A stretch of 64,000 nucleotides of DNA from Pedobacter xixiisoli (GTDB lineage Bacteria > Bacteroidota > Bacteroidia > Sphingobacteriales > Sphingobacteriaceae): assembly GCF_900215335.1 (NCBI RefSeq), contig NZ_OCMT01000001.1, forward strand, positions 186,001-250,000, written 5' to 3'. Under the pieces are notes generated by a model. The model was not told the origin of the DNA. It was given only the letters and a program-made list of their open reading frames with translations, and did not search any database. Of the stretch, positions 60,714 to 64,000 are shown piece after piece (position 1 is the first letter of the stretch; the number at the start of each line of letters is the position of its first letter). The position numbers and the translations under genes were made by a program.

Positions 60714-62174
60714 TTAGTAGCCAGGGTTTTGACGTAAGCCTTTCATCAGTTGTAAAGCTGTAATTGGTTTAGGCAGTAAATAGTTGTTGTTGGTGATGTT
60801 AGTTTGAGGATACCAAGTGCCTAAGGCATCTTTTACCAATTGTCTTCTGCAAAGGTCAAACCATCTGTTGTGCTCAAATGCCAATTCCCAATTTCTCTCA
60901 GCCAGTACCGCTTTGTCGAAGTCGTCTTTAGATAAGCCTGTTGGCAATTTCGCTAAGCCTGCTCTAACCCTTACTTTATCAATGGCGTCATAAGCTGCGG
61001 TAGAAGGTGAACCTTCAGCTTGATTTGCAGCTTCTGCATAGATCAATAGCACATCTGCATATCGTAAAATAGGAGAGTAGCCGTCTGCTTTGTCGCTTGC
61101 CGGAGGACCTGTGAAAAAATTACTTCTCGGGCCTGCATTTCTATATTTGGCGACAAATGGGTTGGCAAAATTGGTATTGATAAAGTTGGTTCCATCTATC
61201 ATCGTGGTATAAAAACTCGCATCCTTACGAGGTCCATTCGGAAATTGATCATAGAAACGCTTGTCTGTTCCCCAGTCTCCCCAGCCTTGCTCACTGTTTG
61301 TGCCAGGTCGACTAACCATGTGCAATTGGCTTCCGCCACCTGATTGGCTATTGGCATAAAGTGTAAAGATGAGTTCGCGATTGGTTAGCCTATTGTTCCA
61401 GTTCCAAAGATCACTGAAGTTGGTGTTCAGGCTATAGATACCCATGTTCATTACTTTTGTAGCTTGATCTTTTGCCAAAGCATATTTTGCAGTTTGGTTT
61501 AATGGGAAGCCTGCCATGGTAAGGTATACCTTTGCTAGTAATGCCGAAGCAGCACCTTTGGTTGGTTTGTTGGCATTGGTTTGGATAGCAGGTAAAAAGC
61601 CCTCTGCTGCAATTAGATCGGCTACAATAAAGTTATAAATATCTGCAACAGAAGATTGGGGTAGGGAAGTAGCTTCTATCGTATTTTTCTCAGTTAATAA
61701 TGGTACTTCACCAAACCATCTCACCATGAAGAAGTAATTTAACGCCCGTAGAAATCTAGCTTCACCTACTACAGGGTTTAGTAAAGTTTTATCAATGCTT
61801 GAGGTATCGGCCAAACCTACTAGTGTATTTGAGATACTGATACTGCTGTAGGCGCCATTCCACAGTGGACGAACTATTTCATCTGGGTTAGAAACTTGTT
61901 TGACATTCAATTCTTCAAATCCACGCCAGCGACCAATGCGATGATAGATATCTTCAGCTCCCGCTTCAGCTATAAAGGCATAATCGCCCTCGAAGGTGAA
62001 ATTATCTTGAAATAAAGGTGCATAAGCTCCAGATATATAGGATTGGAAATCCTCGATATTGTGAAAGAATTTGTCGGACGTAGGTTGGCCCGTTAAATCT
62101 TCCTTAACTTTAACACAGCCCGCAAATGCGATACAAATGAAAAGCGGTAGTATTGTTCTAGTTATATTTTTCAT
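60714..62174 (-). CDS. SusD-type surface glycan-binding lipoprotein, second locus
   Basis: About 486 residues from ATG 62174, which follows the susC stop by 1 bp; the longer frame overlaps susC. Signal and lipobox CIAFAGC are followed by VKEDLTGQPTSDKFFHNIEDFQSYISGAYAPLF, VVGEARFLRALNYFFMVRWFGEVPLL, RYADVLLIYAEAANQAEGSPS, and ERNWELAFEHNRWFDLCRRQLV, all standard SusD/RagB features. It works with the susC product encoded just upstream. Confidence 0.93.
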   Translation of the reverse strand: MKNITRTILPLFICIAFAGCVKVKEDLTGQPTSDKFFHNIEDFQSYISGAYAPLFQDNFTFEGDYAFIAEAGAEDIYHRIGRWRGFEELNVKQVSNPDEIVRPLWNGAYSSISISNTLVGLADTSSIDKTLLNPVVGEARFLRALNYFFMVRWFGEVPLLTEKNTIEATSLPQSSVADIYNFIVADLIAAEGFLPAIQTNANKPTKGAASALLAKVYLTMAGFPLNQTAKYALAKDQATKVMNMGIYSLNTNFSDLWNWNNRLTNRELIFTLYANSQSGGGSQLHMVSRPGTNSEQGWGDWGTDKRFYDQFPNGPRKDASFYTTMIDGTNFINTNFANPFVAKYRNAGPRSNFFTGPPASDKADGYSPILRYADVLLIYAEAANQAEGSPSTAAYDAIDKVRVRAGLAKLPTGLSKDDFDKAVLAERNWELAFEHNRWFDLCRRQLVKDALGTWYPQTNITNNNYLLPKPITALQLMKGLRQNPGY

Positions 62175-62175
62175 C

Positions 62176-64000
62176 TTATTTAAATTTAATGTTAAGGCCA
62201 AAGGTGAAAGACTTTTGTGAAGGATAAACATTTAGGTCAACGCCTCCATTGGTATCCACTCCTGTAGATGATTCAGGATCGTAGCCGCTATAATTGGTGA
62301 AGGTGATTAGGTTGGTGGTGCTGAAGAATATTTTAGCAGAAGACAATACTTTGCTTTTTGCTAGTATGCTCGATGGCAGTGTATAGCCTAGGGTTATATT
62401 TTTCAATCTTAAATACGAACCATCTTCTACCCAATAAGAAGAGTTTGAAAAAGATCTTCCGGTAACAGATGGAATATCAGTGTCCTCATCTCCCTCTCTC
62501 CACTGGGTAAGTAATTGTGTGCCAGTAGCTCCTGTGCCTTTTTGTGTTAAGTTATAGATCTGGTTGCCAAAAACTCCTTGAAAGAAAATGTTAAGGTCAA
62601 TGTTTTTGTATCTAAAGGTATTGGTCCATCCGTAGTTAAACTTAGGTTGGGCACTTCCGATGATTTTGATGTCTTCCTTGTCAATAATACCGTCGTTATT
62701 TACATCTACATACTTGGCGTCTCCTGGTTTAGCACCATATAAGGCTGCGGTAGAAGCTTCGTTTGATTTCCATAATCCAGCAAATTCGTAACCTAAAAAG
62801 CTACTGATGGGTTGCCCAGCGATTAAGGCGAAAGATCCTGTTACGCCAGGAAAGTCATTGAACGAATTGTATACGGTGTCTGTACCTGCCAATGCAAGAA
62901 TTTTGTTTTTATTTAAGTTAAATGTTACAGTAGACTCCCATTTGAAGTTTTTCTTACTGATAGGGGTGCCGCCAACTGAAAAGTCAAAACCTCTATTGGA
63001 AACCGATCCGATATTGCTAAGAATTGAGCTTACACCCAGCCCTGTTGGAACGGCTTTGAATAAAAGCAGGTCTGTGGTCTTTTTATCATAATATTCTGCC
63101 GTAAATTGAAGGCGGTTATTTAGGAAGCTTCCGTCTATTGCCAAGTTTTTCTCTGTAGTGCGCTCCCATTTTAAGTTCGGATTTGCCAATTGTCTTATGG
63201 TAAGCGTTGGATTTCCATTGGCATCTAATCCTGGGAAAAACGTTTGTTGCGAAGCATAGGCAGGAACTGCCGCATTTCCTACAGCACCATAACTCGCACG
63301 TATTTTCAGGTCTTGTATCGTATTTTTAAATTTTTTCATGAAATTTTCATTCATGATATTCCAAGCTATTGCAACTGCACCGAAATTTTCGAATTTATGA
63401 CCATCAGCTAATTGGCTTGCTCCATCATAGCGATCGGAGATAGTAATCAAATAACGATCTTTATAGCTGTAGTTTATTCTGCCCATCAAAGAGCGGGTAG
63501 CTGTGTTAACTATTTCATTTCGTGGCTGGGGGTAAGGGGTTGTAGTCGCATAACTTAGTCCATTGTAGCCTAAGTTAATTGGTATGCCTTGAGCTGATTG
63601 GTCTGAGCCTCTATATTGATCTTGTAAGGTTTCGTATACCGCGGTTATATTAATGCTATGGTCAGATATTTTCTTGTCATAAGTAAGGATGTTGGAATTC
63701 TGTAAGCTCGAATACTGCGACATCGACGTAGATCCGGAGATTGCACTTGCAGGACCAGCGTTCACTACTTGGTTGTTGAAATAACCGCTAAAACGATCAA
63801 TCACTTTATAAGCTACTATGCTTTTGAATTTTAAGCTTGGAATGATCTGGTATTCTGCAGATGGAGCAAATGTGAACGATTTATTGTAGCGATCATCTAC
63901 AATTTCTTTAGCCATACCCACTGGGTTGTAAACTCCGTTCGGTCCTACACCACCGCCAGGTTGTGAATATTTTCCATTGCTTTCATAAACTGGTTTGGTT
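62176..64000 (-). CDS. SusC-type TonB-dependent transporter, C-terminal part (runs off the right edge)
   Basis: The frame is open to the edge; about 608 residues are visible, roughly the C-terminal 60 percent. It covers the barrel with SusC features: RSLMGRINYSYKDRYLITISDRYDGASQL, FGAVAIAWNIMNENFMKKFK, LKIRASYGAVGNAAVPAY, ANPNLKWERTTEKNLAIDGSF, AGQPISSFLGYEFAGLWKS, and the final EDGSYLRLKNITLGYTLPSS with ATNL-like TTNLITFTNYSGYDPES. The plug and any regulator upstream lie outside the window. Confidence 0.92.
   Translation of the reverse strand, partial: TKPVYESNGKYSQPGGGVGPNGVYNPVGMAKEIVDDRYNKSFTFAPSAEYQIIPSLKFKSIVAYKVIDRFSGYFNNQVVNAGPASAISGSTSMSQYSSLQNSNILTYDKKISDHSINITAVYETLQDQYRGSDQSAQGIPINLGYNGLSYATTTPYPQPRNEIVNTATRSLMGRINYSYKDRYLITISDRYDGASQLADGHKFENFGAVAIAWNIMNENFMKKFKNTIQDLKIRASYGAVGNAAVPAYASQQTFFPGLDANGNPTLTIRQLANPNLKWERTTEKNLAIDGSFLNNRLQFTAEYYDKKTTDLLLFKAVPTGLGVSSILSNIGSVSNRGFDFSVGGTPISKKNFKWESTVTFNLNKNKILALAGTDTVYNSFNDFPGVTGSFALIAGQPISSFLGYEFAGLWKSNEASTAALYGAKPGDAKYVDVNNDGIIDKEDIKIIGSAQPKFNYGWTNTFRYKNIDLNIFFQGVFGNQIYNLTQKGTGATGTQLLTQWREGDEDTDIPSVTGRSFSNSSYWVEDGSYLRLKNITLGYTLPSSILAKSKVLSSAKIFFSTTNLITFTNYSGYDPESSTGVDTNGGVDLNVYPSQKSFTFGLNIKFK

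Overview
The window is from a Bacteroidota genome, most likely Pedobacter or a close Sphingobacteriaceae relative. Evidence: SusC/SusD pairs, a hybrid two-component regulator tail, type IX secretion sorting domains, TAnnTTTG-type -7 boxes, few Shine-Dalgarno sites, many palindromic intergenic repeats, and a PL8 lyase very like Pedobacter heparinus chondroitinase AC. No tRNA, rRNA, CRISPR array or transposase was seen.

Region 1 (1-20.4 kb) is a glycosaminoglycan utilisation locus. It holds the C-terminus of an HTCS regulator, a chondroitin AC-type lyase (PL8), two T9SS-exported proteins, a beta-helix lipoprotein, then susC-susD-DUF5017-GH88-GH3-GH20. Five promoters share one architecture: two CCCT-type boxes about 22 bp apart, the second 21-22 bp before a -7 box. 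This is a candidate operator set for the HTCS regulator. A broken Tae4-like amidase and two lipoprotein genes are inserted after the lyase.

Region 2 (20.6-31.4 kb) has a HAD phosphatase and a Dabb protein, then a copper/heavy-metal efflux cluster: HYC_CC_PP protein, HMA protein, CusA-type RND pump, CusC-like channel, two CusB-like adaptors and a DUF3347 lipoprotein. The pump gene is split in two; the stop of the first half lies inside a perfect 32-bp palindrome. Every gap between genes of this cluster carries a palindromic or REP-like element.

Region 3 (31.4-39.2 kb) is mostly small housekeeping and stress genes (alpha/beta hydrolase, GlxA-type regulator, DinB, VOC, DoxX, DUF2147), ending in a frameshifted Ycf48/BNR-like gene.

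Region 4 (39.3-48.1 kb) looks like an uncharacterised exopolysaccharide system. A receiver-only response regulator, a membrane-anchored HEAT-repeat protein, a BcsA/PgaC-like GT2 synthase and an LtaS-like phosphotransferase form one operon. It converges on a YaiO-type TPR/beta-barrel gene and an unrecognised membrane-anchored protein. A PAS-like/LuxR regulator is divergent from yaiO. This is my main candidate for a new system.

Region 5 (48.1-57.8 kb) has a serine hydrolase, a Crp/Fnr regulator, a DJ-1 family protein with a quinone reductase, and the imuA-imuB-dnaE2 mutagenesis cassette with a strong palindrome at the imuA start. Next to it is a possible structured small RNA with its own -7 box and terminator.

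Region 6 (58-64 kb) is a second SusC/D locus on the minus strand: partial susC, susD, a SusE/F-like lipoprotein and a GH123/DUF4091-like lipoprotein.
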